A stretch of 64,000 bases of DNA from Bog-473 sp963736525 (lineage in GTDB: Bacteria; Actinomycetota; Acidimicrobiia; Acidimicrobiales; RAAP-2): positions 1 through 64,000 of the forward strand of contig CAVTPF010000012.1 of assembly GCA_963736525.1 (NCBI GenBank), written 5' to 3'. A model generated the notes under the pieces. The model was not told where the DNA came from. It saw only the letters and a list, made by a program, of their open reading frames with translations, and ran no database searches. Made by a program: the position numbers and the translations under genes. This document shows, piece after piece, positions 40,951 to 49,304 of the stretch (positions are counted from its first letter, which is position 1; the number at the start of each line of letters is the position of its first letter).

Positions 40951-41994
40951 ATGGGCCAGAAGGTAAACCCCTACGGCTTCCGGCTCGGGATCACGACGGA
41001 CTGGAAGTCCCGCTGGTTCGAGGAGCGCCACTACCGTGACTTCGTCGTGGAGGACTGGAAGATCCGCGACTACCTGATGACACAGCTGGAGGCAGCCGCC
41101 GTCAGCCGCATCGAGGTGGAGCGCACCCGGGACCGCCTGCGCGTGGACATCCACACGGCCCGGCCGGGCATCGTCATCGGCCGTCGCGGCGCGGAGGCGG
41201 ACCGCCTCAAGAAGAAGCTCGAAGAGATCACGGGGCTCCAGAACCGGATCCAGCTGAACATCCAGGAGATCAAGCAACCCGAGCTCGACGCCGCGCTGAT
41301 CGCTCAGGGCATCTGCGACCAGCTCGTACGCCGGGTCGCCTTCCGGCGTGCCATGAAGCGCGCCATCCAGACGGTGCAGAAGGCCGGGGCGCAGGGGATC
41401 AAGGTGCAGTGCTCGGGCCGCCTCGGTGGCTCCGAGATGTCCCGCAAGGAGCAGTACCGGGAGGGCCGGGTGCCCCTGCACACCCTGCGGGCCGACATCG
41501 ACTACGGCTTCCGCGAGGCGCGCACGACCTCGGGCCGGGTGGGCGTGAAGGTGTGGATCTACAAGGGCGACATCTTGCCCTACAAGGTCTCCATCGAGGA
41601 CAAGATCACCCGTGAGGCCGCCATGGCCGTCGGCGAGACGTCGGGCCAGAGCGGTCCGCGCCGCCTCATCACCGCCGGCGGCGGTCGCCGCCGTGCCCAG
41701 GGCTTCTCGACGGGCGAGGACCAGGACCAGGACCAGGACCAGGAGCTGGAGCTGGAGCTGGAGCCCGTCGCCGCCAACGGTGCCGTCGAGGACGAAGTGC
41801 TGCTCAACGGCGGAGAAGCGGAGAGCGAGGTGACGGAGGAGGCGGAGGAGACCGAGAGCACGGTCGCCGACCTGCTGCCGTCGCCGACCGAGCCCGACGA
41901 GCTGGAGCGCCAGCTGACCCAGGACGAGGAGATGGAGCGCCAGAATCGCCATCAGCATCACGAGGCGCCGCACTTCCGCAAGGAGTCGGACTGA
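40951..41994 (+). CDS. rpsC: 30S ribosomal protein S3 with acidic tail
   Basis: 347 residues against a usual 220-280. The core has GQKVNPYGFRLGITTDWKSR, the KH domain with PGIVIGRRGAEADRLKKKLE, and GRVPLHTLRADIDYGFREAR. From about residue 235 comes an added tail with DQ x4 and EL x3, encoded by exact six-base repeats (41719-41760), then a long Glu-rich stretch and a His-rich end (NRHQHHEAPHFRKESD). It follows rplV immediately. Confidence 0.96.
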   Translation: MGQKVNPYGFRLGITTDWKSRWFEERHYRDFVVEDWKIRDYLMTQLEAAAVSRIEVERTRDRLRVDIHTARPGIVIGRRGAEADRLKKKLEEITGLQNRIQLNIQEIKQPELDAALIAQGICDQLVRRVAFRRAMKRAIQTVQKAGAQGIKVQCSGRLGGSEMSRKEQYREGRVPLHTLRADIDYGFREARTTSGRVGVKVWIYKGDILPYKVSIEDKITREAAMAVGETSGQSGPRRLITAGGGRRRAQGFSTGEDQDQDQDQELELELEPVAANGAVEDEVLLNGGEAESEVTEEAEETESTVADLLPSPTEPDELERQLTQDEEMERQNRHQHHEAPHFRKESD

Positions 41995-41995
41995 C

Positions 41996-42433
41996 ATGTT
42001 GATGCCCAAGAAGGTCAAGCACCGCAAGACGCAGCGGGGCCGCCTGCGCGGGGCCGCCAAGGGCGGCACGACCGTGACGTTCGGCGACTTCGGCATTCAG
42101 GCGACCGAGCCCGGTTGGCTGACAGCGCGCCAGATCGAGGCGGCCCGAATCGCCATGACCCGGCACGTCAAGCGCGGTGGGAAGGTCTGGATCCGCGTCT
42201 TCCCCGACAAGCCGGTCACCCAGAAGCCCGCCGAGACACGCATGGGCTCTGGCAAGGGCAACCCCGAGCTGTGGGTCGCCGTCGTGCACCCCGGCCGCGT
42301 GCTCTTCGAGCTGGCCGGCGTAGAAGAGGATCTGGCCCGCGCCGCCATGGAGCGCGCCATTCAGAAGCTGCCGTTCAAGGCCCGCTTCGTGGTGCGCCCC
42401 GGGACGCACGGCCACCCCGAGGTGGCGATCTGA
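41996..42433 (+). CDS. rplP: 50S ribosomal protein L16
   Basis: 145 residues, normal length. L16 helps position A-site tRNA. Features: MLMPKKVKHRKTQRGRLRGA, GDFGIQATEPGWLTARQIEA and PVTQKPAETRMGSGKGNPEL. ATG 41996 is one base after the rpsC stop, and its own stop overlaps rpmC (TGATG). Confidence 0.98.
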   Translation: MLMPKKVKHRKTQRGRLRGAAKGGTTVTFGDFGIQATEPGWLTARQIEAARIAMTRHVKRGGKVWIRVFPDKPVTQKPAETRMGSGKGNPELWVAVVHPGRVLFELAGVEEDLARAAMERAIQKLPFKARFVVRPGTHGHPEVAI

Positions 42434-42816
42434 TGCCGACCGCACACGACCTCTCCATGCTCGACGGTGACGAGCTGGGCGCCCGCCTGGGTGAGTCGCG
42501 CCGTGAGCTGTTCAACCTGCGCTTCCAGCTCGCCACCGGACAGCTCGACAACCCGGCCCGCATCGGACAGGTCCGGCGCGAGGTCGCCCGCATGCTGACC
42601 GTGCTGCGGGGCAGGGAGATCCTCGAGGCCGAGGGCGCCTATGTGGCGCCCTCGGCGGCCGAGCACGAAGCGGCCCGGGCCAAGCTCGCGGCCGAGGACG
42701 CCGAGCGGGAGGAGAAGGCAGCGGCCAAGGCCGCCGCCGCCGAGACCGAGGCGGAGGTCGAGGGCGAGGGGCACGATCACGACCACCTGGACGACGACGA
42801 AGAGGATGAGGCCTGA
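42433..42816 (+). CDS. rpmC: 50S ribosomal protein L29 with charged tail
   Basis: 127 residues; usual L29 has 65-85. The core SRRELFNLRFQLATGQLDNP then ARIGQVRREVARMLTVLR is typical for this tunnel-exit protein. The tail from about residue 72 is Ala/Glu-rich and ends GHDHDHLDDDEEDEA, with three His between acidic residues. It is coupled to rplP and rpsQ by one-base stop-start overlaps. Confidence 0.95.
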   Translation: MPTAHDLSMLDGDELGARLGESRRELFNLRFQLATGQLDNPARIGQVRREVARMLTVLRGREILEAEGAYVAPSAAEHEAARAKLAAEDAEREEKAAAKAAAAETEAEVEGEGHDHDHLDDDEEDEA

Positions 42817-43246
42817 TGGCCGACGAGACCGCAGGGAACGAAGCAGAGACCGACGAGGCCGTGACCCACGCCAAGGCAGCCGCGGCGGACGCCGAGCGGG
42901 CGCTCGAGGTGGTGGAGGCCGAGGCCGCCACCGAGCTGCCGGCCGCCACCGAGCTGCCGGCCGCGGCCGACCAGGCGCCGGCCGAGGGGGGACGCGATCG
43001 AACCGGCGCAAGGTGCGCGAGGGGATCGTGGTGTCCGACGCCATGTCCGCGACGGTCGTGGTGGCCGTCGTCGAGCGGGTGCGCCACCCCAAGTACGGCA
43101 AGACCGTGCAGCGCACGAAGAAGCTCTACGTGCACGACGCCGACGACAGCGCCAAGGTCGGGGACCGGGTGCGGGTGCAGGAGACCCGCCCGCTGTCCAA
43201 GCTCAAGCGTTGGCGGCTGACCGAAGTGGTGGAGCGAGCCCGATGA
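42816..43246 (+). CDS. rpsQ: 30S ribosomal protein S17, frame interrupted at a G run
   Basis: ATG 42816 overlaps the rpmC stop and opens an acidic, Ala-rich stretch of about 57 residues (with the duplicated AATELP element). The S17 core lies one frame away: NRRKVREGIVVSDAMSATVV, RHPKYGKTVQRTKKLYVHD and VRVQETRPLSKLKRWRL. The frames join at the six-G run 42986-42991; one extra G restores a single 143-residue protein. S17 is normally essential, so a sequence error is likelier than a true pseudogene. The core could also start alone at GTG 43015. Confidence 0.88.
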
Positions 43247-43611
43247 TTCAGCAGGAATCACGGCTGCGCGTGGCCGACAACTCCGGTGCGCGCGAGGTGC
43301 TCTGCATCCGCGTGCTCGGTGGCTCGCGCCGGCGCTACGCCAGCATCGGCGACGTGTTCGTGGCCACCGTCAAGGACGCTATCCCCGGTGCCGCCGTCAA
43401 GAAGGGTGACGTCGTCAAGTGCGTCGTCGTGCGTACCAAGAAGGAGAAGCGGCGTCCCGACGGCAGCTATATCCGGTTCGACGAGAACGCCGCCGTCCTC
43501 ATCAACGACCAGCAACAGCCGCGCGGGACCCGCATCTTCGGCCCCGTCGGCCGAGAGCTGCGCGACAAGCGCTTCATGCGCATCGTGTCGCTCGCCCCGG
43601 AGGTGCTCTGA
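43243..43611 (+). CDS. rplN: 50S ribosomal protein L14
   Basis: 122 residues from ATG 43243, which overlaps the rpsQ stop (ATGA). L14 lies at the subunit interface. Features: MIQQESRLRVADNSGAREVL, GAAVKKGDVVKCVVVRTKKE and GPVGRELRDKRFMRIVSLAP. Confidence 0.98.
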   Translation: MIQQESRLRVADNSGAREVLCIRVLGGSRRRYASIGDVFVATVKDAIPGAAVKKGDVVKCVVVRTKKEKRRPDGSYIRFDENAAVLINDQQQPRGTRIFGPVGRELRDKRFMRIVSLAPEVL

Positions 43612-43919
43612 TGCGAATCCACAAGGGAGACCAGGTGATCGTCCTGTCCGGCAAGGACAAGGGCAAGAAGGCCGAGGTCATGCGCGCCATCCCGGCGCGG
43701 GAGCGGGTCATCCTCGAAGGGGTCAACGTGGCCAAGCGCCACGCCAAGCCGACCCGCGCCACCCAGCAGGGCGGCGTCATCGACAAGTTCATGCCCGTCC
43801 ACGTCTCGACGGTCGCCCTGCTCTGCAAGAGCTGCGACCGGCCCACCCGGGCCGGCTACCGCTTCGAGGACGACGGCGAGAAGGTCCGCGTCTGCAAGAA
43901 GTGCGGGGCCGTGCTGTGA
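43611..43919 (+). CDS. rplX: 50S ribosomal protein L24
   Basis: 102 residues from ATG 43611, coupled to rplN (TGATG). L24 starts large-subunit assembly. The KOW motif is KGDQVIVLSGKDKGKKAEVM; VILEGVNVAKRHAKPTRATQ follows. The C-terminus holds CKSC and CKKC pairs, the zinc-binding form found in part of the family. Confidence 0.98.
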   Translation: MRIHKGDQVIVLSGKDKGKKAEVMRAIPARERVILEGVNVAKRHAKPTRATQQGGVIDKFMPVHVSTVALLCKSCDRPTRAGYRFEDDGEKVRVCKKCGAVL

Positions 43920-44488
43920 GCGCCACCAGCGCGCCTGCGCGCCCGCGGCTCAAGGAGCGCTATCTCGGCGTGGTCCGGGACAGGCTCAAGGCCGACCTCG
44001 GCCTGGGCAACGTCATGGAGGTGCCCCGGCTGGAGAAGATCGTCATCAACATGGGCGTCGGGCGGGCCACCCAGCAGGCGTCGCTCATTGAGGGCGCGCA
44101 GCGCGACCTGGAGGTCATCACCGGGCAGAAGCCCGTGGTGACCCGGGCCAAGAAGTCCATCGCCGGCTTCAAGCTGCGCGAGGGGCAGGCCATCGGGGTC
44201 AAGGCCACCCTGCGGGGCGACCGCGCCTGGGAGTTCTTCGACCGTCTGCTCAGCCTGGCGATCCCCCGCATCCGCGACTTCCGGGGTCTGTCGCCCCGCT
44301 CCTTCGACGGGCACGGGAACTACACGTTCGGCGTGACCGAGCAGCTGATCTTCCCCGAAATCGACTACGACAAAATCGACACGACCCGCGGCATGGACAT
44401 CACCATCGTCACGACCGCACGCACCAACGAGGAGGGACGGGCGTTCCTGGCAGCGTTCGGCTTCCCATTCCGACAGGAGACCCGGTAG
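43916..44488 (+). CDS. rplE: 50S ribosomal protein L5
   Basis: 190 residues from GTG 43916, overlapping the rplX stop. L5 binds 5S rRNA and contacts P-site tRNA. Features: RLKERYLGVVRDRLKADLGL, GQKPVVTRAKKSIAGFKLRE, LPRI-type region SLAIPRIRDFRGLSPRSFDG and FPEIDYDKIDTTRGMDITIV. Confidence 0.98.
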   Translation: MSATSAPARPRLKERYLGVVRDRLKADLGLGNVMEVPRLEKIVINMGVGRATQQASLIEGAQRDLEVITGQKPVVTRAKKSIAGFKLREGQAIGVKATLRGDRAWEFFDRLLSLAIPRIRDFRGLSPRSFDGHGNYTFGVTEQLIFPEIDYDKIDTTRGMDITIVTTARTNEEGRAFLAAFGFPFRQETR

Positions 44489-44492
44489 CACC

Positions 44493-44678
44493 ATGGCGAA
44501 AAAGGCTCTGATAGAGAAGCAACGGCGCACGCCCAAGTTCAAGGTGCGGGGGTACACCCGGTGCCAGCGGTGTGGACGACCCAAGGCCGTCTACCGCAAG
44601 TTCGGGCTGTGCCGTATCTGCTTGCGCACCATGGTGCATGCCGGCGAGGTGCCGGGCGTCACGAAGGCGAGCTGGTAG
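44493..44678 (+). CDS. rpsN: 30S ribosomal protein S14 type Z
   Basis: 61 residues, the short zinc-binding form. Two CxxC pairs, CQRC and CRIC, hold the metal in the stretch TRCQRCGRPKAVYRKFGLCR, ICLR. Found between rplE and rpsH as usual; GACAGGAGACC precedes the ATG. Confidence 0.98.
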   Translation: MAKKALIEKQRRTPKFKVRGYTRCQRCGRPKAVYRKFGLCRICLRTMVHAGEVPGVTKASW

Positions 44679-44684
44679 GCGACC

Positions 44685-45089
44685 ATGACCATGACCGATC
44701 CCATCGCGGACATGCTGACCCGGATCCGCAACGCCAACTCCGCCATGTTCGAGACGGTGCGCATGCCCGGTTCCAAGCTGAAGGAATCGCTGGCGTCCAT
44801 CCTCGAGCGCGAGGGCTTCATCGCGGGCTACACGGTCGAGCCCAACATCGGCAAGCCCGGCACCACCCTCGAGATCACCATGAAGTACTCGGGCGACCGC
44901 ACCCGCACCATCGCCGGGATCAAGCGCGTCTCGAAGCCCGGCCTGCGCATTTACGCCCGGGCCGACGGCATGCCGCGCGTCCTGGGCGGCATGGGGGTGG
45001 CCGTGGTCTCCACCAGCCAGGGGCTGCTGACCGACACCGAGGCCCGCCGCAAGCACCTGGGAGGCGAGGTGCTGTGCCATGTCTGGTAG
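44685..45089 (+). CDS. rpsH: 30S ribosomal protein S8
   Basis: 134 residues. S8 nucleates the central domain of 16S rRNA and represses the spc operon in other bacteria. Features: TDPIADMLTRIRNANSAMFE, ISKPGLRIYA-like VSKPGLRIYARADGMPRVLG and GVAVVSTSQGLLTDTEARRK. It ends CHVW rather than the common GEVLCYVW, a small change. Confidence 0.98.
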   Translation: MTMTDPIADMLTRIRNANSAMFETVRMPGSKLKESLASILEREGFIAGYTVEPNIGKPGTTLEITMKYSGDRTRTIAGIKRVSKPGLRIYARADGMPRVLGGMGVAVVSTSQGLLTDTEARRKHLGGEVLCHVW

Positions 45090-45125
45090 GGACGTGAGCA
45101 CCCGTTTCGTGCGAGGGGGGGCTTG

Positions 45126-45665
45126 ATGTCACGCGTCGGACGTTCTCCCATTGCGGTCCCGTCGAGCGTGACCGTGACCCTGAGCGGTGCCACGGTGAGC
45201 GTCAAAGGACCCCAGGGCACCCTGGAGCGCCGACTCCCCGAGGGCATCACCATCGCCCAGGAGGGCGACACCCTCGTGGTCACGCGCCCGGACGACGAGC
45301 GTCGCCACCGCGCACTGCACGGCCTGTCGCGCTCGCTCGTGGCCAACATGGTCTCGGGCGTGACCGAGGGCTTCACCAAGGAGCTCGAGATCGTGGGCGT
45401 GGGCTACCGCGCCACGGCGAAGGGCCCGACCGCGCTCGAGCTGGCCCTGGGCTACTCGCACCCGGTGCTCGTCGACGCGCCCGAGGGCATCACCTTCGAG
45501 GTGCCGGTGCCGACGCGGGTCATCGTCAAGGGCATCGACAAGGAGAAGGTGGGCCAGGTGGCCGCCGACATCCGCAAGCTGCGCAAGCCCGAGCCCTACA
45601 AGGGCAAGGGCGTGCGCTACGCCAACGAACGAGTGCTGCGCAAGGCTGGAAAGGCGGCGAAGTAA
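45126..45665 (+). CDS. rplF: 50S ribosomal protein L6
   Basis: 179 residues from ATG 45126 (a TTG directly before it is in frame). L6 lies near the sarcin-ricin loop. Features: SRVGRSPIAVPSSVTVTLSG, GVGYRATAKGPTALELALGY and the RKLRKPEPYKGKGVRYANE signature. The stop overlaps the rplR start by one base. Confidence 0.98.
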   Translation: MSRVGRSPIAVPSSVTVTLSGATVSVKGPQGTLERRLPEGITIAQEGDTLVVTRPDDERRHRALHGLSRSLVANMVSGVTEGFTKELEIVGVGYRATAKGPTALELALGYSHPVLVDAPEGITFEVPVPTRVIVKGIDKEKVGQVAADIRKLRKPEPYKGKGVRYANERVLRKAGKAAK

Positions 45666-46039
45666 TGGCACACACGAGCGACCGCACGCGTCTGCGCCTC
45701 CGGCGCCACGACCGCGTGCGCAGCAAGGTGATCGGGACGGCCGAGCGCCCGCGGCTGGCCGTCCACCGGTCGAACCGCCACATTTCGGCCCAGCTCATCG
45801 ACGACACCACCGGTCACACCGTGGCCGCCGCCTCCTCGGTGGAGCCGGATCTGCGCGCGACGCTGGGCAAGGGTGGCGGCGGTAACGTGACGGGCGCTGA
45901 ATCGGTCGGGCGCCTGCTGGGCACCAGGGCCAAGGCAGCGGGGATCACCAAGGTGGTCTTCGACCGTGGCGGATTCGTCTACCACGGTCGCGTCGCCGTG
46001 CTGGCTGACGCGGCGCGGGCCGAAGGACTGGAGTTCTGA
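45665..46039 (+). CDS. rplR: 50S ribosomal protein L18
   Basis: 124 residues. L18 binds 5S rRNA together with L5. Features: RLRLRRHDRVRSKVIGTAER, PRLAVHRSNRHISAQLIDD, and VVFDRGGFVYHGRVAVLADA near the C-terminus. Confidence 0.98.
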   Translation: MAHTSDRTRLRLRRHDRVRSKVIGTAERPRLAVHRSNRHISAQLIDDTTGHTVAAASSVEPDLRATLGKGGGGNVTGAESVGRLLGTRAKAAGITKVVFDRGGFVYHGRVAVLADAARAEGLEF

Positions 46040-46041
46040 GC

Positions 46042-46593
46042 ATGGTCGACACACAGTACGAAGAGCGCACCATCAAGGTGAACCGGGTGGCGAAGGTCGT
46101 CAAGGGCGGCCGGCGCTTCTCCTTTGCCGCGCTCATGGTGGTCGGCGACGGAAACGGCAAGGTCGGCCTCGGCTACGGCAAGGCCAAGGAGGCCGGCCTC
46201 GCGGTGCAGAAGGGGATCGAAGAGGCGCGCAAGAACCTCTTCGAGGTGCCCCTGGCCGGCAGCACCATCGTGCACCCGGTCATCGGCGAGAGCGGTGCGG
46301 GCCGCGTCCTGCTCAAGCCGGCCGCCCCCGGCACCGGCGTCATCGCCGGCGGAGCGGCGCGTCACATCCTCGAGATGGCCGGCATCCGCGACATCCTGGC
46401 CAAGTCGCTGGGCTCGTCGAACGGGATCAACGTGGCTCACGCGACCATCGCCGGCCTCAAGCAGTTGCGGCGCCCCGACGACGTGGCCGCGCTGCGCGGC
46501 AAGGCGGCCGACGAGGTCACGCCCGGTGGCGTCCTGCGGGCCTACCGCGAGCGCAAGCGAGAGACGGACCTGTACGCGGCGGAGGCGCATTGA
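46042..46593 (+). CDS. rpsE: 30S ribosomal protein S5
   Basis: 183 residues. S5 supports decoding fidelity. Features: EERTIKVNRVAKVVKGGRRF, GLGYGKAKEAGLAVQKGIEE and IAGGAARHILEMAGIRDILA then KSLGSSNGINVAHATI. Two bases separate it from rplR. Confidence 0.98.
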   Translation: MVDTQYEERTIKVNRVAKVVKGGRRFSFAALMVVGDGNGKVGLGYGKAKEAGLAVQKGIEEARKNLFEVPLAGSTIVHPVIGESGAGRVLLKPAAPGTGVIAGGAARHILEMAGIRDILAKSLGSSNGINVAHATIAGLKQLRRPDDVAALRGKAADEVTPGGVLRAYRERKRETDLYAAEAH

Positions 46594-46595
46594 CC

Positions 46596-46811
46596 ATGGC
46601 GCCCCGGGCCACCACGAAGGCGGGGGAGTCCCGCCTGCTCGTCACACAGACGCGCTCAGCCATCGGCACCAAGCCCAAGCACCGCGGCACGCTGCGGGCC
46701 CTGGGCCTGCGCGGCATCGGGCAGTCCAACGAACTGCCCGACCGTCCCGAAATCCGGGGCATGCTCGCCCGCGTGCCGCACCTGATCAGCGTCGAGGAGG
46801 TGTCCGAATGA
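46596..46811 (+). CDS. rpmD: 50S ribosomal protein L30
   Basis: 71 residues from ATG 46596, slightly longer than the usual 60 because of an N-terminal addition of about ten residues. Core: LLVTQTRSAIGTKPKHRGTL then RALGLRGIGQSNELPD. Its stop overlaps the rplO ATG (ATGA). Confidence 0.96.
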   Translation: MAPRATTKAGESRLLVTQTRSAIGTKPKHRGTLRALGLRGIGQSNELPDRPEIRGMLARVPHLISVEEVSE

Positions 46812-47296
46812 AGCTCCACGATCTGGCACCGCCCGCCGGCGCCACCAAGGCCAAGCGCCGTGTCGGCCGCGGCACCGGGGGCAAGGGTCACAAGACGGCC
46901 GGCCGGGGGACCAAGGGACAGAAGGCCCGCAACACCATGCCAGCCGGCTTCGAGGGCGGCCAGCTCCCGCTGATGCAGCGCATCCCCAAGCTGAAGGGGT
47001 TCACCAACCCGTTCCGGGTCGAGTACACCCCGGTCAACCTCGCCGCGCTGGAGGCGCTGGGGGCCGACGAGGTCACCGTGCAGACCCTGGTGGAGGCCGG
47101 GCTCGTGCGGCCCAAGGCGCTGGTCAAGATCCTCGGCCAGGGCTCGTTGCAACGGCCTGTGCGGGTCTCGGCGCACGCGTTCTCCAAGGCGGCCGAGTCG
47201 GCCATCACCGCCGTCGGCGGTAGCGTCGAACGCGTGCCGCTGCCCTTCGCCCACGGGCGACCACCGGCCTCGGGCAACGCCCTGATGAACCGCTAG
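46808..47296 (+). CDS. rplO: 50S ribosomal protein L15
   Basis: 162 residues from ATG 46808. L15 is a late-assembly protein. Features: MKLHDLAPPAGATKAKRRVG, RGTGGKGHKTAGRGTKGQKA and GFEGGQLPLMQRIPKLKGF. The glycine-rich basic N-terminal tail is typical. Confidence 0.98.
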   Translation: MKLHDLAPPAGATKAKRRVGRGTGGKGHKTAGRGTKGQKARNTMPAGFEGGQLPLMQRIPKLKGFTNPFRVEYTPVNLAALEALGADEVTVQTLVEAGLVRPKALVKILGQGSLQRPVRVSAHAFSKAAESAITAVGGSVERVPLPFAHGRPPASGNALMNR

Positions 47297-47330
47297 TGGG
47301 CGCATCGGGCAGGCACTGAGAGGAAGCGCC

Positions 47331-48617
47331 ATGCTCTCGCGGCTCGCCAATATCTTCAGGGTCCCCGACCTTCGCAACAAGGTCGTCTTCACGCTGGCCA
47401 TCATCGCCCTGTACCAAATCGGGGCCAATGTCCCCGTGCCCGGCGTCAACTGGTCCCGCCTACAGGGGCTCGAGAGCTCGGCCTCCGCGTCGGGGGTGCT
47501 CGGGTTCCTCAACCTCTTCAGCGGGGGCGCCCTGGTACGCCTGGCCGTCTTCGGCCTGGGCGTCATGCCCTACATCACCAGCTCCATCATCATTCAGCTG
47601 CTCTCCACGGTGATCCCCAAGCTCGAGGAGTGGCGGGACCAGGGCGCGGTCGGACAGAAGAAGATCACCCAGACCACCCGCTACCTCACCGTGGCGCTGG
47701 CCGTGATGCAGTCCTCGGGCCTCGTCTACGCCTTCCACGGCCACGACTCGGCACTCCTCGGCACGAGCGTCGACCTGATCCCGACCTTCAACTGGCCCCT
47801 GGCGCTGTTCATGGTGCTGATCCTGACCGCCGGCACGGCTTTCGTGATGTGGCTGGCCGAGCTCATCACCCAGCGCGGCATCGGCCAGGGCATGTCCATC
47901 CTGATCTTCGCCAACGTCGTGGCCGCCATCCCCACCGGGTTCAAGGCCATCTACGAGGAGGGTGGCAAGACCAAGTTCGGGACCATCATCCTCGTCTCCA
48001 TCGTCTTATTGGTGTTCATCGTGTTCATGGACCAGGGCCAGCGCCGGATCCCCGTGACGTTCGCCCGCCGGGTGGTGGGTCGGCGCATGTACGGCGGCAG
48101 CTCGACCTACATCCCGCTCAAGGTCAACCAGTCCGGCGTGATCCCGATCATCTTCGCCAGCTCGGTGCTCTACATACCGGTGCTGCTCTCCAACGTCATT
48201 CCCTGGAACTGGTTCCAGAACTTCGTGCGCAACAGCCTGACGCCGACCAGCTTCTTCTACATCGCGGCCTATTTCCTGCTCATCGTGATGTTCACGTTCT
48301 TCTACGTCTACGTCGCGTTCGACCCCCACCAGCAGGCCGACCTGATCCGCAAGCAGGGCGGGTTCGTCCCCGGCATCCGGCCCGGTCCGCCCACCGAGCG
48401 CTACTTCGCGCACATCCTCAGCCGTATCACGGTCGTCGGCGCCCTGTTCCTGGGCTCGGTGGCGGTGGTGCCCTCGCTCCTCATGGCGCTCTGGCACCTG
48501 AACCGCTTCCCGTTCTACGGGACGACGCTGCTCATTTCGGTCGGCGTCGCCCTCGAGACGATGCGCCAGATCGACAGCCAGCTGATGATGCGCAACTACG
48601 AGGGATTCCTCAAGTAG
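47331..48617 (+). CDS. secY: Protein translocase subunit SecY
   Basis: 428 residues with about ten transmembrane helices, the pore of SecYEG. Features: GVMPYITSSIIIQLLSTVIP in helix 2 (the plug/gate region), AELITQRGIGQGMSILIFAN, the cytosolic loop QGQRRIPVTFARRVVGRRMY and RKQGGFVPGIRPGPPTERYF. GAGAGGAAGC precedes the ATG. It is the last spc gene before adk. Confidence 0.98.
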   Translation: MLSRLANIFRVPDLRNKVVFTLAIIALYQIGANVPVPGVNWSRLQGLESSASASGVLGFLNLFSGGALVRLAVFGLGVMPYITSSIIIQLLSTVIPKLEEWRDQGAVGQKKITQTTRYLTVALAVMQSSGLVYAFHGHDSALLGTSVDLIPTFNWPLALFMVLILTAGTAFVMWLAELITQRGIGQGMSILIFANVVAAIPTGFKAIYEEGGKTKFGTIILVSIVLLVFIVFMDQGQRRIPVTFARRVVGRRMYGGSSTYIPLKVNQSGVIPIIFASSVLYIPVLLSNVIPWNWFQNFVRNSLTPTSFFYIAAYFLLIVMFTFFYVYVAFDPHQQADLIRKQGGFVPGIRPGPPTERYFAHILSRITVVGALFLGSVAVVPSLLMALWHLNRFPFYGTTLLISVGVALETMRQIDSQLMMRNYEGFLK

Positions 48618-48623
48618 GCGCCG

Positions 48624-49304
48624 ATGATTCCCGGGGTCAGGCTCGTGGTCCTCGGCAAGCAGGGGGCCGGCAAGGGGACGCAATGCGTCCGCCTTTCGCA
48701 TCACTATGTCGTGCCGCACGTCTCGACGGGCGACATGCTGCGCAGCGAGGTGAAGTCGCGTTCCTCGCTGGGCCAGCGCGCCCGGGAGCTCATGGAGAAG
48801 GGCGAGCTGATCCCCGACGAAATGGTCATGGAGATGGTCGGGGGCCGGCTCTCCGAGCGTGACACCACCGGCCGGGGTTTCGTGCTCGACGGCTGCCCGC
48901 GGACGACGCGCCAGGCCGAGGCGCTCGAGAAGATCGTCGAGCCCTTCGGCCTCGACCTGGTGATCGACCTCCAGGTCCCGACCACGCTCGTCATGAAGCG
49001 GCTCGCGTCGCGCCGGGTCTGCGTGGACTGCGGTGCCAACTACTCGACGGCGGCCCCGCCGCTGGCCAACTGGACCTGCGACGTCTGTGGTGGCGAAGTC
49101 GTGCAGCGCGAGGACGACACCGAGGAGGCCATTGAGCGCCGGCTCAACCTCTACGAGGAGGAGACGGCCCCCCTGCTGCGCTGGTACGAGGTGCGCAGCC
49201 TCTTGGTCGAGATCAACGGCACCGGCTCGCCCGACGCCGTGACCCGACGGGTGGTGGGCGCCATCGACATCCTGCGCCAGCGCAGGAAACGAAACGAGCA
49301 ATGA
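48624..49304 (+). CDS. adk: Adenylate kinase, zinc-lid form
   Basis: 226 residues. It interconverts ATP+AMP and 2 ADP. P-loop LGKQGAGKGTQC near the start (Lys-Gln in place of the common Pro). Next are HVSTGDMLRSEVKSRSSLGQ and FVLDGCPRTTRQAEALEK. The lid has four cysteines, CVDC and CDVC (about residues 133-154), which should bind zinc. Six bases follow secY, and the stop overlaps map (ATGA). Confidence 0.97.
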   Translation: MIPGVRLVVLGKQGAGKGTQCVRLSHHYVVPHVSTGDMLRSEVKSRSSLGQRARELMEKGELIPDEMVMEMVGGRLSERDTTGRGFVLDGCPRTTRQAEALEKIVEPFGLDLVIDLQVPTTLVMKRLASRRVCVDCGANYSTAAPPLANWTCDVCGGEVVQREDDTEEAIERRLNLYEEETAPLLRWYEVRSLLVEINGTGSPDAVTRRVVGAIDILRQRRKRNEQ

